This document shows, one piece after another, positions 45,991 to 58,020 of a DNA stretch of 64,000 nt. Position 1 is the stretch's first letter. Every line of letters begins with the position of its first letter. Below the pieces are notes generated by a model. It searched no databases, was not told the origin of the DNA, and was given only the letters and a program-made list of their open reading frames with translations. Source of the stretch: Acorus gramineus (taxonomy: Eukaryota > Streptophyta > Magnoliopsida > Acorales > Acoraceae); NCBI GenBank assembly GCA_030737835.1, contig CM060848.1, forward strand, positions 32,669,634-32,733,633. The letters are read 5' to 3'. The position numbers and the translations under genes are program-made.

Positions 45991-46863
45991 GCCCAAATGT
46001 CTCTCCCTCTCCCTCTCTGATTTGAGTGTGTGTGTGTGTGTGTTGAAGAAGCAAAAGAAGGAGAAGAAGAAGCACAAGAAGTAAGAAGAAACACAAGAAG
46101 GTGTGTTTGTGTGTATGTGTTGTTGTTGTTTCTCTTCTCTCAAGCTCCCTCGCATGTCTTTCCCCCCTGTTTTTCAGCCAAAGAAGGCTGAGGAGAGGCT
46201 GTGGAGGTGGTGGTAGTGGTGGTTGAGGTGGTCGCGGGTGCATCGAGGGCCCCCGAATCTCCCCCTTTCATTCCCCCTCCCTTGGTGAGCTCTCCCCCTT
46301 CTTTTCTTTGGTTTTTCATGTGTTAGGGGCCATGGGGTGGTCATGCATGCTAGATGATTGAGTTAGGGTGTGTGAGGCGGGGGTGGGGGGGTGGGGAGGG
46401 GTGTTGGGTAGCTAGGCGTGCGCGCGGGGCTGTCCGCGCGCGTGCGCCTCAGACGCGAGCGTAGAGGGGCGCAGGCGGGAGCAGTCAGGCGTGCAGGCAG
46501 GCGCGTGCGCGTATGCGTGGTCATGCGCACGTGGTGTTGGCAAATGCACAGTGCACGCGGGCCGTGCGTGCGAGTGAGCGGGGGCGCGCGCGAGTGGGCG
46601 CGAGCGCGGGGCAGGGTGTCTGGGCGCACTTGGGCGCCGAGGCACGGCGCCAGTGCGTGTGTGCGCATGCGTGCACGTGCGCACGTGCGGGGCTGCCCAG
46701 GGGCTCGGGTAGGTGCTGGGGCACTCGGGCATGCGTGCGTATGTGCGTGCTCGCATGTTTGCGAGCCCGTATGCGTGCATGTCTAAGTCTTTGGTATTTC
46801 TAGTTAAATTCTAAGTGTTTTAATGGGATTTTACTCACCAAATTGGATACCCTTGTCTTGCAG

Positions 46864-46899
46864 ATCTTGGCGATCGGTCACGCATCGACCCGGGTTGCG
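46864..46899 (+). other. 36-base micro-exon-like segment, E3 LTR
   Basis: Bounded by TGTCTTGCAG/ATCTTGG and GTTGCG/GTGAGTTG. Confidence 0.55.
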
Positions 46900-49229
46900 G
46901 TGAGTTGTTCAATCCAATCCTTCGGGGTGCGCTCGATGCACATAGTCGTGCATCGCGCATCCATGGGGCTTCTTTGCACCCTAAATATGCTAGATATTTG
47001 CATGCTAGGCTTGTATAGCTCGTATATTGCGTAGAACCCCTTTTCTACCATATACTTGCCTATGTATCATATTCATGTGTGAATTATTATGTATGCATGC
47101 ACCCTTTATGTATGGGCATGTGTGATGTGTGTTTTCACGAATGTATAGAATAAACATGCCTTAGGTAGTCCCTATGAGTAATACTACCATATTAATTGGA
47201 ATATCTAGCATGATTAAGTCTGGGTTAATAATGAGCACATGCCTAATATTCCCTTGCGATAAGACTCGAGGGCGTGGTGTAGTTGTTGCGCCCATGCTAA
47301 TGGGGCAAAGCTATGACCAACTTCAAGAGATGATGAGCTCTCTCTCGCCCTCTCCCTTTGTACGAACTGAGTAAGTAGATGCGATTTCCTACTCGACTCA
47401 AGTTCGTTTGGAATATTGGCATGCACTTGTTAGTGCGCGAGATCGCGTTTGACCCTTCACTTTTAAGTTGATAATATCCAATGCATTTTTAGGGTAATCC
47501 TTGTATGCTTAAATGCTTGTATGAGATATGCTTATATGCTTGCACGCTTGTATGCATATTATTTAGCCATGCATGATATGTATACTGTTTATGCTTTTTA
47601 TCAATGTTAGGGAGTATCCCTATAATTAATTGATAGGTTATCGTGCATGTAGTTCATGTACATAACTAAGATATAATTCTCATGTAATATATATGCGCAT
47701 GTTAAAACTTATCTGAAATAAGCATGGATACAACCCGCTGTCGGGATGTACCTCATTAGTTAGAGCGCGAGCGATGTAATCGCCACCCTGCATCCGTGAG
47801 ATGCACTTGAATGGAATTCAGGAGAATTCATTTGTTGTATCGGTTTTGTTAAACCGATGGCTATGGCATTAAGTTATGCCTACGCGTGCTAGGCGCGTAT
47901 ATGAACCGCCTGTTGGGTTATATGCCTTGGGCTTATTTATGTGTGAGAGTAGAGGTAACCCCTTGCGTCTGATTGACGCACCCGTGTGGGAGTACAAGAG
48001 TATTCAATATCATTGATATGTGATTATCGAGCGTAGTTGACTTTCCATAAGGTTCTCTTTGCGAACGTGGGTGCTTCTTCCCGACATTGTCGTGCGTCGA
48101 AACACCCCAGCGTCGAAGCTGTCCTGTTTGGGTGCCACCACTTGTAGGTGCTACCGATGAGTATCACAGTACACATCTGGCTCATGTACCGATCGTGGAA
48201 GGCTGATAGGTAGAGGCTACGCAGGAGAGGGCTACCAGATGATATTGCAAGCATGGAATCGTTCTCCCCTTCTTCGGATCCGCGTTGAAGCTACCCGACG
48301 TTAAAGCTGTTCTGACAGAGGGCTCCCACTTGTAGGTACTACCGATGTGTTTGGCAGATGTACTGATCATGGGAGTATACCAGGTAGAGGCTACTCGAGA
48401 GAGGGCTACCGGATGACGAAGGGTGTAGATCAAAAGGTTTTCTTCCAACAGTCCTGTGTCACCCTTAGGGGTGAGGGTGAGGGTGAGGATGAGGATGAGG
48501 TGAAGTCACGTTGCCGCGTGGCCCATTTGTTTTCGTCCGTTCCCATAGTCATTAGGTCCGGTTACGTATCGATGTTCAAGGACATCGTTGGGCAAGTGTC
48601 TCGATGTAGATGATCTAGTAGTGTTGTGTAGATCAGTAATTCCGCGTCTCTTCGACCAACGATATGGTCTCTCCACAAGAGTCTCCCTCCGGGAGTGAGG
48701 GTGAGGTTGGTCGCGCCGCTGTGTGACCTTGTTATCCATTGGGTTTCCACCCATGTTTTCCTTAAAAGGAAATTGCCTTAACATTGAACTGTTGTAATGG
48801 TGATTGGTTTCCAGCCACTCACTGAGCTTGTCGCTCACCCCTCACATACTGTTTCTTTTCAGGGGAGTGTTGGGCGTGGAGCTGGAGCTTCCCTGTGGCG
48901 TGGTCTTATGTGCGTGGAACGTTCTGTCCGGTGGGTGGCGAGTGCAAGGCTGTCAGCAGTCCTAGAGTCATTTTATGTATTGTAAATAGTGCATGTGACA
49001 CAGGTTGTATTTTATTTGGACTAGACTTGGCTCTCACAGGACATTGATTGTGTATTCGAGTCTGTAATTATATTTTTGGCTTACAGACTTATTGATATTT
49101 TTATGCTTCCGCTTTTTAGTTGAGTTATCAGTTATCTTTGCCTTGCCAGCTTGTGTGTTATTTATTGGAGTCATTGTTGATTTCTTGTACTTCTTCTCGG
49201 GGATGGCCGCCCTGGGGCGTGACAAAAGT

Positions 49230-49242
49230 TGGTATTAGAGCC
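49230..49242 (+). other. E3 primer-binding site
   Basis: TGGTATTAGAGCC five bases after the LTR; one base differs from the E0 and E1 sites. Confidence 0.85.
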
Positions 49243-49674
49243 TGGTCCTGTCAGAGCCTAAGTCTAGTCGTATGGATGATGAGTCATAGGATTTTCATCC
49301 GAGTATTCTGGTTTTAGAAGTTTATCTTAGGTTGCTGACATGCCTCCTCGCATCCGTGGACGTGGACGTGGACGTGACCACCCCTGGACCCACTCTTAAG
49401 TTGTCGACTAGGTCGACTGAATAGGGTCAGTTGTAGGGTCCCTTGTTGTGGGATTAAGGCTTGGGTAGGAGATTCCAGCCCAGTAGTATGATAGTGATGA
49501 ATTGGTTACAATTTGTAAGGTATGGATCGCGTCTCGATAATGGAGTTTCGTTCCCGTGCATCGGTATTGCTGGTAACCATGGAGTTCGCGTGCAGCGCCA
49601 GTTTCAAGTTTTGAGGATGTGGCATATTGTTCATTAATGGGCGACGTCTTCTTCCGTTTTCCTACTCAGGATTA

Positions 49675-49790
49675 AGGGGATTGCGGGGTCATCGTTGAGA
49701 CCTGGGCTAGGGTACTCTGTGTTCCTTGTTTGGTTGTCGGGATATGCTATATCGGGACCTCATGGTGCCCTCCTGAGGGGTTCTTTTCCC
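49675..49790 (+). mobile_element. MITE-like repeat m118, E3 interior
   Basis: The most diverged internal copy; ends GGGGTTCTTTTCCC, in the same context as the E0 and E1 internal copies. Confidence 0.55.
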
Positions 49791-51069
49791 AATCAAGGAA
49801 TACCTTTGAAACATCTATTTGATGATTGATTTTTCCTCTCACTTGGAAGGTGCTGTAGCGAGTGGTGATGCGTACGATCGGGATTGGGTGCATCCTTTTG
49901 TAGCTTGGTGGGCGATTGCTTATGGACTGGGTTCCATAGCCATATCTGGAGTCGCTTCGACATATCATCGTGCGTTGAGGCTACCCGGTGGAGGCCAGAG
50001 CCCTGTGAGGTGCTTCCAGATACTATCTAGGATGCTTGTTGGTGCGCCCATATGGCAGAGATAGTGGGCATGGGAGGCTACCAAGTAGAGGCCATGCCGG
50101 GAGAATGCTACCGGATGATGTCGAGAGCATGGACTCCCCGTGATGAATCTGCCCATTGAGTGCACAATGCTAGAGTTCCAATGGTTGTAGTTGGGTGACC
50201 TGTCGGTGGTGGCATGTGGAGCACAGTTGTGGATACTGTCACATATTTCCCCACATTGGTCGCAAATGAGGAGACGCGATGTTAGAGTTCATGATGAGAC
50301 TCAACTGCCCTATCAGATATATGATGTCGCATAGGCATTGTCGAGGTTCGACGACCCCTTATTGCGTGTCTTGTGGATTAAGTGCGGTTGAGCGGCCTAC
50401 CAAGCATGTATGTGTCATCATGAGCGCCAGCCATGCTCGAGGAGCAGAATCTGGACTTAATGTTCGAGGTGTTGTTTTGATATTCCCGTAAGGGTTGAAG
50501 ATCAGATGTCCCTTGTCATGAATTGATAATCTATTTGACCATCTCTGGGAGCAAGTGTCTTCTGTTAGATCGATCTTTGCGAGGGGTACCACAAATTGGA
50601 GATCCGAGAGTCAGGCATTCCGTTGATGGCCTTTCGTGACAGTTTTGGGCACTACGAGTTTTAAGCATTGCTGTCGGGGTTGACGAATGCGTCGGATGCC
50701 TTCGTGGATCTCAAAAGTTTTATTGGGCCTCCGTGGACTACTTTAAGGGTAGTCTTCGTTGAGATTGCTAGTGGCGTGATGAAAAGGCGATATGGGTGAC
50801 CTTGTTTCCCCAGGATGGCATGCCCTCAGGCAAAGTTTGAGAATCATCATCGCGTTGGAAAGCGTCAGTCCATCGAGATTCCTCAGTGGATGTGGGAGTG
50901 GGTTATCAAGGATTATTGCAGGCTCGCTAAAGTCACGTTCGGGTCGCGACGCTGTCTAGGTGGTCATTGACCGATTGACTAAGTCCACGTTTCCCTCCCT
51001 ATCTAATTGACTGAGTCTCTGGATGCCTTGACGCGGGTATTCGCCTTCGCGATTGTTCGTCTACATGGC

Positions 51070-51561
51070 CGTTATGCCAGTGTCATTTGGAGCCATTTCG
51101 GTTAAGCCTTGATCCCATCTGGGTCATCAGGCCTTTTTCTTTTTCGATCGGAGTCGCTAAAATTTTGACTTTTAGCTACTTACGGGAGTTGGAGTACTCT
51201 GATTGGAAATCTAACTGCATATTATGGGTCCTGGTACCGTTTAGTACTACCCATAAAAATTTCATCGAATTCTGGTAACGTTTTGAAAAATATACAGTTT
51301 CGAATCGCATCCGGGTTTGGCCGTTACTGGGTTTCGATGGGTGAGATATTTTCGAGTGTGTGGTGCTTCTCCGCACGCTTCCCAATAAAGCAAAAATGAG
51401 TGGTTGAGTGAGGGTGAGCCTAACCCTAACCTCACCACCCCCTTATGGTCACCCCTAGACACTATTTGGGCATGAAAATGACATTTTTGCCCTCTCTCTC
51501 TCTCTCCCCCTCTCTTCCATTTCGTGGAACACTCCCTCTCCCTCTCTTGTGTGTGTGTTTT
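51070..51561 (+). repeat. F1: start of a forward R1 LTR
   Basis: GTTATGCCAGTGTCATTTGG with the ATTTCGGTTAAGCC type of U3, ending in a CT/GT-rich stretch where F2 begins. It closely resembles C (41870-42284) and F3. Confidence 0.78.
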
Positions 51562-52360
51562 TGTTATGCCTGTATCATTTGGAGCCTTATTTTTCGATCG
51601 GAGTCGCTAAAATTTTGGGTTTTAGCCACCTACAGGAGTTGGAGAGCTCTGATTGAAAATTAGGCTACATAATTGTCTCCTAGAAGTTATGCATTTCCGA
51701 TTTGGTATTTGGATTTAATTTTGTTAAAATCCAAGATGAAGAGGTTTAAATATGATTTTATCACGAGATGCTCAGTTTTGAGTTAGCTTTCATACAAAAG
51801 TGGAATTAGATCAACTGGATTCATGTAGTAAAAGTTACGGGTATTTTTCCAAGTATACCCCGAGGATGAAAAATTCTGGCAGCAGCCCTGTTCAATGTTT
51901 AGCTCACATTTCGGAATAGCTGGAGGGATTATTTCTGGTCAGGGACGTTTTGGTCATTTAAATCCCTCTTTTGGCTATTTAATCCCCGATTGTCTCTCTC
52001 GCCTAACACTCTCGACCAGCCCTTCCGTCTATGAAAAATGAAGAAGATAAAGTGGAGGTGGTGTTGAAGTCCCCTCTTCGGATGTCTTGGTATGTTTGTT
52101 GTTTGAAGGGAGGTTCGGGGCGTCGATGGTGATAAAGGTGGAGCTGTGGCGTGTGGGCGTGCCGGAGCCGCGTATGGACCTCCCGCTCTCCGTGTTGGGT
52201 TCAGCCATGTCTTTTGTAGCTGATGGGGAGGAGTGGAAGCTCCATTGCTTTGTGTTGTTGTTGTGTATGCATGGAATTGAAGAAGATGAGAGAGAGAAGC
52301 CCATGTTCTTGCGTTATGTGTTGTGTATGTGTGTACGCCACCCGTTTGTGAGTATGTGTG
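51562..52360 (+). repeat. F2: start of a forward R1 LTR with an unusual leader
   Basis: Starts TGTTATGCCTGTATCATTT, with U3 like that of 36329 and a TATTTAA at 51976. From about 52015 the leader no longer matches any other LTR here (see the next entry). F3 begins at 52361. Confidence 0.78.
52015..52360 (-). other. Candidate captured host-gene fragment inside LTR F2
   Basis: I do not recognise this stretch, and it matches no other LTR in the window. On the minus strand an ATG at 52208 lies in a good plant start context (AAAGACATGGCT) and opens MAEPNTESGRSIRGSGTPTR, followed by HSSTFITIDAPNLPS. The composition is unbiased, unlike the low-complexity frames elsewhere. This could be the 5' end of a host gene carried antisense in the LTR leader. 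It could also simply be a diverged leader. The plus-strand frame over the same bases (52087-52413) runs into F3 and is less convincing. Confidence 0.3.
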
Positions 52361-53043
52361 TGTTATGCCTGTGTCATTTGGAGCCATTTCGGTTAAGCCT
52401 TGGTCACATCTAGGTCATTTAGGGCCTTTTTCTTTTTCGATTGGAGTCGCTAAAATTTTGAATTTTAGCCACCTGCGGGAGTTGGAGTACTCTGATTGAA
52501 AATCTAACTGTATATTATGGGTCCTGGTACCGTTTTGTACTACCCATAAAAATTTCATCGAATTCCGGTAACGTTTTAAAAAATATGCAGTTCCGAATCG
52601 CATCCGGGTTTGGCCGTTACTGGATTGTCAAATGGAGACTTTGACCAGTCAAATGGAGACTTTGACCAATCAAAGTTGACTTTGTCAAGTCAATGGGTTT
52701 TGTTTGTTTCCTTGGTTGGGTTGACAAGGTCAAACCCACCCCCCAACCACCCACTTTTTGGGCATTAAACACCCTTTGAGAGTGAGAACTCTCTCTCTCC
52801 CTCTCCCTCCAACGTCCCTCTCTTTTCTCTCCCTTTTAGGCTTTCTTTAGTGAGTTTTAAAGAGAAAAACAAAATCAGCAAGTGAAGGAGAAGAAGAAGC
52901 ACAAAAGGGGGTGCAAAGAAGATGATTAAGGTGTGTGTGTGTGCATTCATGTTGTTGTTGTTGTTGATTCTCCTCTCCTTAGCTCCCTCTCATACCCCCC
53001 CTTTTTTTTTGCACCCCTGTTTTCAGCCATGAAGGGATTGAGG
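52361..53043 (+). repeat. F3: start of a forward R1 LTR
   Basis: Starts TGTTATGCCTGTGTCATTT with ATTTCGGTTAAGCC-type U3. It then carries TTTGACCAGTCAAATGGAGAC repeats otherwise seen in R2 LTRs, a CT-rich leader, and GTTTTCAGCCATGAAGGG before antisense LTR G takes over at 53044. It looks like a mosaic of R1 and R2 U3 sequence. Confidence 0.78.
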
Positions 53044-55000
53044 TGTCACGCCCTAGGGCGGCCGTCCCCGAGACGTGACAATAATAAAATATCAGCTATC
53101 GATACCTGAGGTCAATAAACACTCCAACAACAACACACAAGGTGGCAAAGCAAGGATAATGATAACTGACTGAAAAGCAGAAGCATAATATATAAACAAT
53201 GTCTGTAAACCAAAAACATTATTACAGACTCGAATACACAATCACTGTCCTTTGAGAGCCAAGTCTAGACCAAAGAAAATACAACCTGTGCCACATGCAC
53301 AATTTACAATACATACAATGACTCTAGGACTGCTGACAGCCTCGCACTCGCCACCCGCCGGAAGAACACTCCACGCCCATAAGACCACGCCACAGGAAAG
53401 CTCCAGCTCCACGCCCAACACTGCCCCTGAAAAGAAACAGTATGCGAGGGGTGAGCTACAAGCTCAGTGAGTGGCTGGAAACCAATCACCATACAACAGT
53501 TCAATACATAAGCACTTTTTTTTCAAGGAAAACATGGGTGGAAACCCATGGATAACAGGGTCACGCGGCAGCGCGACCAACCTCACCCTCACCCTCACTC
53601 CCGGAGGGAGACTCTTGGGACTTTTGGGGAGAGACCATACCATTGGTCGAGGAGACCCGGGATTACTGGTCTACACAACACTACTGGATCATCTACATCG
53701 GGATAACTGACCCACGATGTCTTTGAACATCGATACGAGACCGGACCCAACAACTATGGGAACAGACGAACAACGAATGGGTCACGAGGCGACGTGTCTT
53801 CACCTCATCCTCACCCTCACTCCCGGAGGGAGACTCTTGGGACTTTTGGAAGAGACTTAGACTGCTCTACACCCTTGGTCCACCGGTAGCCCTTTCCCTG
53901 CGTAGCCTCTACCTGGTATACTCCCACGATCAGTACCTTCCAAACGCATCGGTGGTACCTACGGATGGGAGCCCTCTGTCAGGACAGCTTTCCCAACGCC
54001 GGGGAGTTCCTACATCGGATCCAACGAAGGGGAGAACGATTCCACGCTCGCAATATCATTCGTTAGCCCTCTCCCAGGTAGCCTCTACCTGGTACACTCC
54101 CATGATCAGTACGCTCCCAAACGCATCGGTGGTACCTACGGATGGGAGCCCTCTGTCAGGACAGCTACAACCCGGGGCGCTTCAACACAGATGACATTGG
54201 GAGGAAACACTCCATGTTCGTAAAGCGAACCCAATGGAAAAACAACTACTCTCGATAATCACATATCGATGATATCGAATACTATTGCATTCCCTCACCC
54301 TCTCCCTTTATAGGTGACATAGGACTTTTGGAAGAGACTTAGACTGCTCTACACCCTTGGTCCACCGGTAGCCCTTTCCCCACGTAGCCTCTACCTGGTA
54401 TACTCCCACGATCAGTACGCTTCCGAACGCATCGGTGGTACCTACGGATGGGAGCCCTCTGTCAGGACAGCTTTTCCAACGCCGGGGAGTTCCTACATCG
54501 GATCCAACGAAGGGGAGAACGATTTCACGCTCGCAATATCATTCGTTAGCCCTCTCCCGGGTAGCCTCTACCTGGTATACTCCCACGATCAGTACTCTTT
54601 CGAATGCATCGGTGGTACCTATGGATGGGAGCCCTCTGTCAGGACAGCTAAACCCGAGAAGTTCCTACATCGGATCCAACGAAGGGGAGAACGATCCCAT
54701 GTTCGCAAAGCGAACCCAATGGAAAACAACTACTCTCGATTCTCACTTATCGAGATATCAAAATACAAGCACAACAACAATCTATGCAACACACTCATAT
54801 TAACCTCAATATAATTAAAGTCCCTAAACGGGAGTAACTGTACAAGCTAGTGGGTCGTAACATCGCCGACCCACCTCACCCTCACCCTCACCCTTTAAGG
54901 GGTGACATGGGCCTTTTGGGACAGACTAGACTGCTCTCCACCCTTGGTCCACCCGGTAGCCTCTCCCACACTCCGTAGCCTCTACCTGGTATACTCCCAC
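53044..55000 (-). repeat. G: antisense R1 LTR, 3' block and tandem-repeat part
   Basis: Starts TGTCACGCCCTAGGGC and matches the minus strand of E1/E3-type LTR ends. It continues into an expanded set of GTAGAGGCTACC repeats and stops at 55000, where LTR H begins. Its U3 side is not identifiable in this window. Confidence 0.8.
53841..54651 (-). repeat. Long tandem duplication in LTR G (about 482-bp period, with ~178-bp subunits)
   Basis: 53841-54167 and 54323-54651 are near copies beginning GACTTTTGGAAGAGACTTAG. Each holds two rounds of GGTGGTACCTACGGATGGGA, giving four subunits in all. The LTRs B, 36329 and E3 have one to two subunits, so this LTR has an expanded array. Confidence 0.82.
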
Positions 55001-57558
55001 TGTCACGCCCCAAGGCGGCCGTCCCTGGGACGCGGCAAGTGTATACATGATATCAGCAGTCTATACAGGAGATCAATAAAATACCCTAAACAACATCAAC
55101 AATTTCAACACAGACAACAAGGGGGGGCTGACATGATATATACACAAATAGCGGAAGCTAAAAGACTGAATCTGTAACTCAAAAACATATTACAGACTTG
55201 ATACACAATCAACTGTCCTGTGAGAGCCAATATATATAATGACATCCAATTATAATACAAACATGTGCCCAAGCACAGAATACAATACATACAAATAAAA
55301 AAAAAGGATGCTGATAGCCTCTAACACTCGCGGAAATGTGGCGCTCCACCGCTACTGCTGAGGTCACTCGGGGAGCTCCTCCTCTAGTTACGACTCTGAT
55401 AGCACTGGAGAATAATATTTATGCGAGGGGTGAGCCACACGCTCAGTGAACAGCACAACCCATGCATCACAGTTTATATTAACCACCAGATATTATTAAC
55501 CACAATCACATTATTCAAGCCTCAAAGTGGCAGGAACTACACAATCCAGTGGGTCACTATCGCCAACCCACTACACCCTCACCCTCACCCCTCAATAGGT
55601 GACATAGGATATTGGGACTTACAAACCAGTGGGTCGCTACATCGCCGACCCACCACACCCTCACCCTCACCCTCAATAGGTGACATAGGATATTGGGACT
55701 GACTAGGCTGTTGGTCACCCTTGGTCCACCGATAGTCTCTCCTCCACTCCGTAGCCGCTTGGCCACTCCCACATTCAGCACAGTCCGTCCCAAATCAGGA
55801 GGTGCCTACTGATGGGAGCCCTCCACGGGACGGCCTTTCTAACGCTGGGGCAGTCTCTACACGGATCCAACGAAGGGAACAGAACAGCCTATCCATACGC
55901 ATATGATCCACTCGGATCCGCCGACAACACATCTCAACAACTCTAATGTCATGAATTCTTCAGAATTCCTCCAGGGCGCATAACCAGGATGCGGGGAACA
56001 TATATAATAATAACAAGGTTATAATATTATTGGGAAAAGAAACCTTGGGAGGGCAGCATGAGGTCCCGATATAGGACATCCCGACAACCAAACAAGGAAC
56101 ACGGAGCACCCTAGCCCGGGTCTCAATGTTGACCTCGCAAGGCCCCTCCCTATAATATTATACAAGGCATGCTGAAATACTAAAGTTCGCATTTAAATTA
56201 ATAAATTAAACTAATAGGACGCATGCATAGGCCGAGGTTTTCCTAGCATGAGAACAAGGTGACAGGATGCATGGCTCTTACACATGTCCTAAGGGTGCAA
56301 GTCCCTAACATACAAAGTCTAGGGTAGCATGCATACTACATTTTAATCATGCTCGCATGGATTTCATATTACACAAGTTAATATAAATCCATGGTGCCCC
56401 AGGGAAGGACGGTACACGCCCAAGTGCATATAACGCCTCCCTACTGGGTTGGATTGTCCCACCCACAGATAGTCGGGTCACCGCGTGACCGTCCGTCAAG
56501 ATCTGCAAGACAGGGTAGTCAATTCGGTGAGTAAAATACACAAATATATATAAAAATACACTAAAATACCCAACACTCGAACAAGCGTACATACGGCCTG
56601 TACGCACGCGAGTCCGAGCACCCCGACTCACTCCCGAACCCCCGGCAGCCATACGCATGGCCCCCCGCACGCGTACGCATGAATGCGCACGCACGCACGC
56701 ACCCCGGCACCATCGGCGCACTGCCGCGCGCCTGCCCACGCGCCCAGACGCGCTGCCGCACGCACGCGCACGCTCGCGCGCGCCCGCGCGCACCGCGCGT
56801 CCATCCCAGCGCGCCCCCGCACGCACTGCGCCCCCTGTGCAGCACCCCGCACACGCCTCAGCACGCGCACGCACGCCACGCCCGCACGCGCGCACACTGG
56901 TCCCCAGCCCCGCGCCCAGGCGCACTGCCCAGGCGCCCTGCCCGCTCGCGCACACGCCCGCACGCGCCCTTGCGCACCCGCGCGCACTCCTGCGCGCACC
57001 CCTGCTCGCACCCCCGCTCGCGCTTGCACCCGCGCGCACTCCCGTGCGTACGCACCCGCGCACGACTGCGCGCCCGACTGGGCCCGCCAGCGCCCGCCTG
57101 CGCGAGTGCCCAAGCCCTCCTAACCCCTTTTTTCACCCATCCCAACCCCTCACACACACCCAAACCCAACTACCTAGCAAGCATGACTTTCCCACAACCC
57201 CTTAAGCCAAGAAAACCAAGAAAATAAGGGGAGGAGCTCACCTTGGAGGGAGAACAAAAGGGGAAGGTTCGGGGGCCCTTCGCGCACCGAAACGCCGCCA
57301 CCGAGACCACCACCACCACCACCACCACTCCTCGGCCTCCTCAGCCCTCCATGGCAGCAAAACAGGGGGGGGGGAGATCCATGCAAAGAGAGCTTGAGAG
57401 AGAGGGGAACATCAACAACAACAAAACCTAGCCAAGATCCACCACCACTTCCTTCACCTCCACCTTCTCTTCTTCTCTTTGAGGATTAAAACCAAACACT
57501 TGGTGGGTGTGTTTGCAAGAGAGAAAGAGAGAAAGAATGTTGTCGTGGGATTTGGGAG

Positions 57559-57594
<36 letters not shown>

Positions 57595-58020
57595 TCAAAA
57601 TATCTTAAGGGGGAATTACTAAGTCGCCCTTCGACTAGAAATTCTGCGCAAGCTTCACTGGAACAGCCATAACTTCCCCGATACAGCTCCGAATTGCTTG
57701 ATTCCAAGACCGATGGAAAGCTAAGAAGATTATCTACAACTTTCATGTTCATGACAAGATCAGATAATCCCTCCAGCTATTCCGAAATTAGAGCTAAACA
57801 TCGAGCAGGGCTGCTGCCAGAATTTCCATCCCCGGGGTATACTTGGAAAAATACCCATAACTTTTACTACAAGAATCCAGTTGACCTAATTCCACTTCTG
57901 TGCGAAAGCTAACTCAAAACTGGACATCTCATAATAAAATCATATTTAAATCTCTTCATCTTGGATTTTAACAAAATCAAATCCAAATACCAAATCAGGA
58001 ATACATAACTTAGGAAAAAA
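55001..58020 (-). repeat. H: antisense R1 LTR (E1 subfamily), nearly complete
   Basis: Starts TGTCACGCCCCAAGGC at 55001 (preceded by CCCAC) and runs to U3 of the E1 type near 58020, where it ends short of the LTR tip. It holds a duplicated quadruplex/hairpin unit (55550-55715), an m118 copy, a micro-exon-like segment near 56470-56505, a CpG-rich block 56590-57120 and a (GA)n run near 57560. Confidence 0.8.
56032..56150 (-). mobile_element. MITE-like repeat m118, LTR H
   Basis: GGGAAAAGAAACCTTGGGAG to CGCAAGGCCCCTCCC, 119 bp. Flanks are TATAATATTATT and TATAATATTATA, an AT-rich duplication of about 11 bp. Confidence 0.68.

Larger units (their letters stand above)
45390..49224 (+). repeat. E3 5' LTR (R1 family, 3,835 bp)
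   Basis: Starts TGTTATGCCTGTGTCATTT and ends GGGGCGTGACA. It shows every module: U3, a true TATA box, CT leader, donor at 46284, CpG-rich block 46410-46780, acceptor, micro-exon, second donor, ATGCATG-rich part, GTAGAGGCTAC repeats, G-rich run with hairpin near 48470-48530, acceptor-like TTTCTTTTCAG near 48861, and the conserved 3' block. Confidence 0.9.
45390..51069 (+). mobile_element. E3: 5' LTR, PBS and shortened interior of a forward gypsy element
   Basis: A 3.8-kb 5' LTR, PBS, gag stub and pol relic lie in order. The bases before the LTR are AGCTA (45385-45389); the matching right-hand copy is not in the window. The interior follows E1's layout and ends near 51069, where another LTR start (F1) begins. 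It is broken and incomplete, inserted in the E2 tail. Confidence 0.82.
49225..51069 (+). pseudogene. E3 internal region: gag stub and pol relic
   Basis: TTTATCTTAG/GTTGCTGAC precedes an ATG at 49340 opening a short MPPRIRGRGRGRD stub, the same Arg/Gly-rich Gag start as in E0. The sequence then passes to protease-end, RT and integrase relics in the order seen in E1, with an m118 copy and LTR-like sequence at about 49680-50160. Broken throughout. Confidence 0.78.

Noticed and set aside
52087-52413. Plus-strand 108-residue frame
   Set aside because: It runs from the odd F2 leader into the start of LTR F3, so it crosses an element border. The minus-strand reading over the first part is the better candidate.
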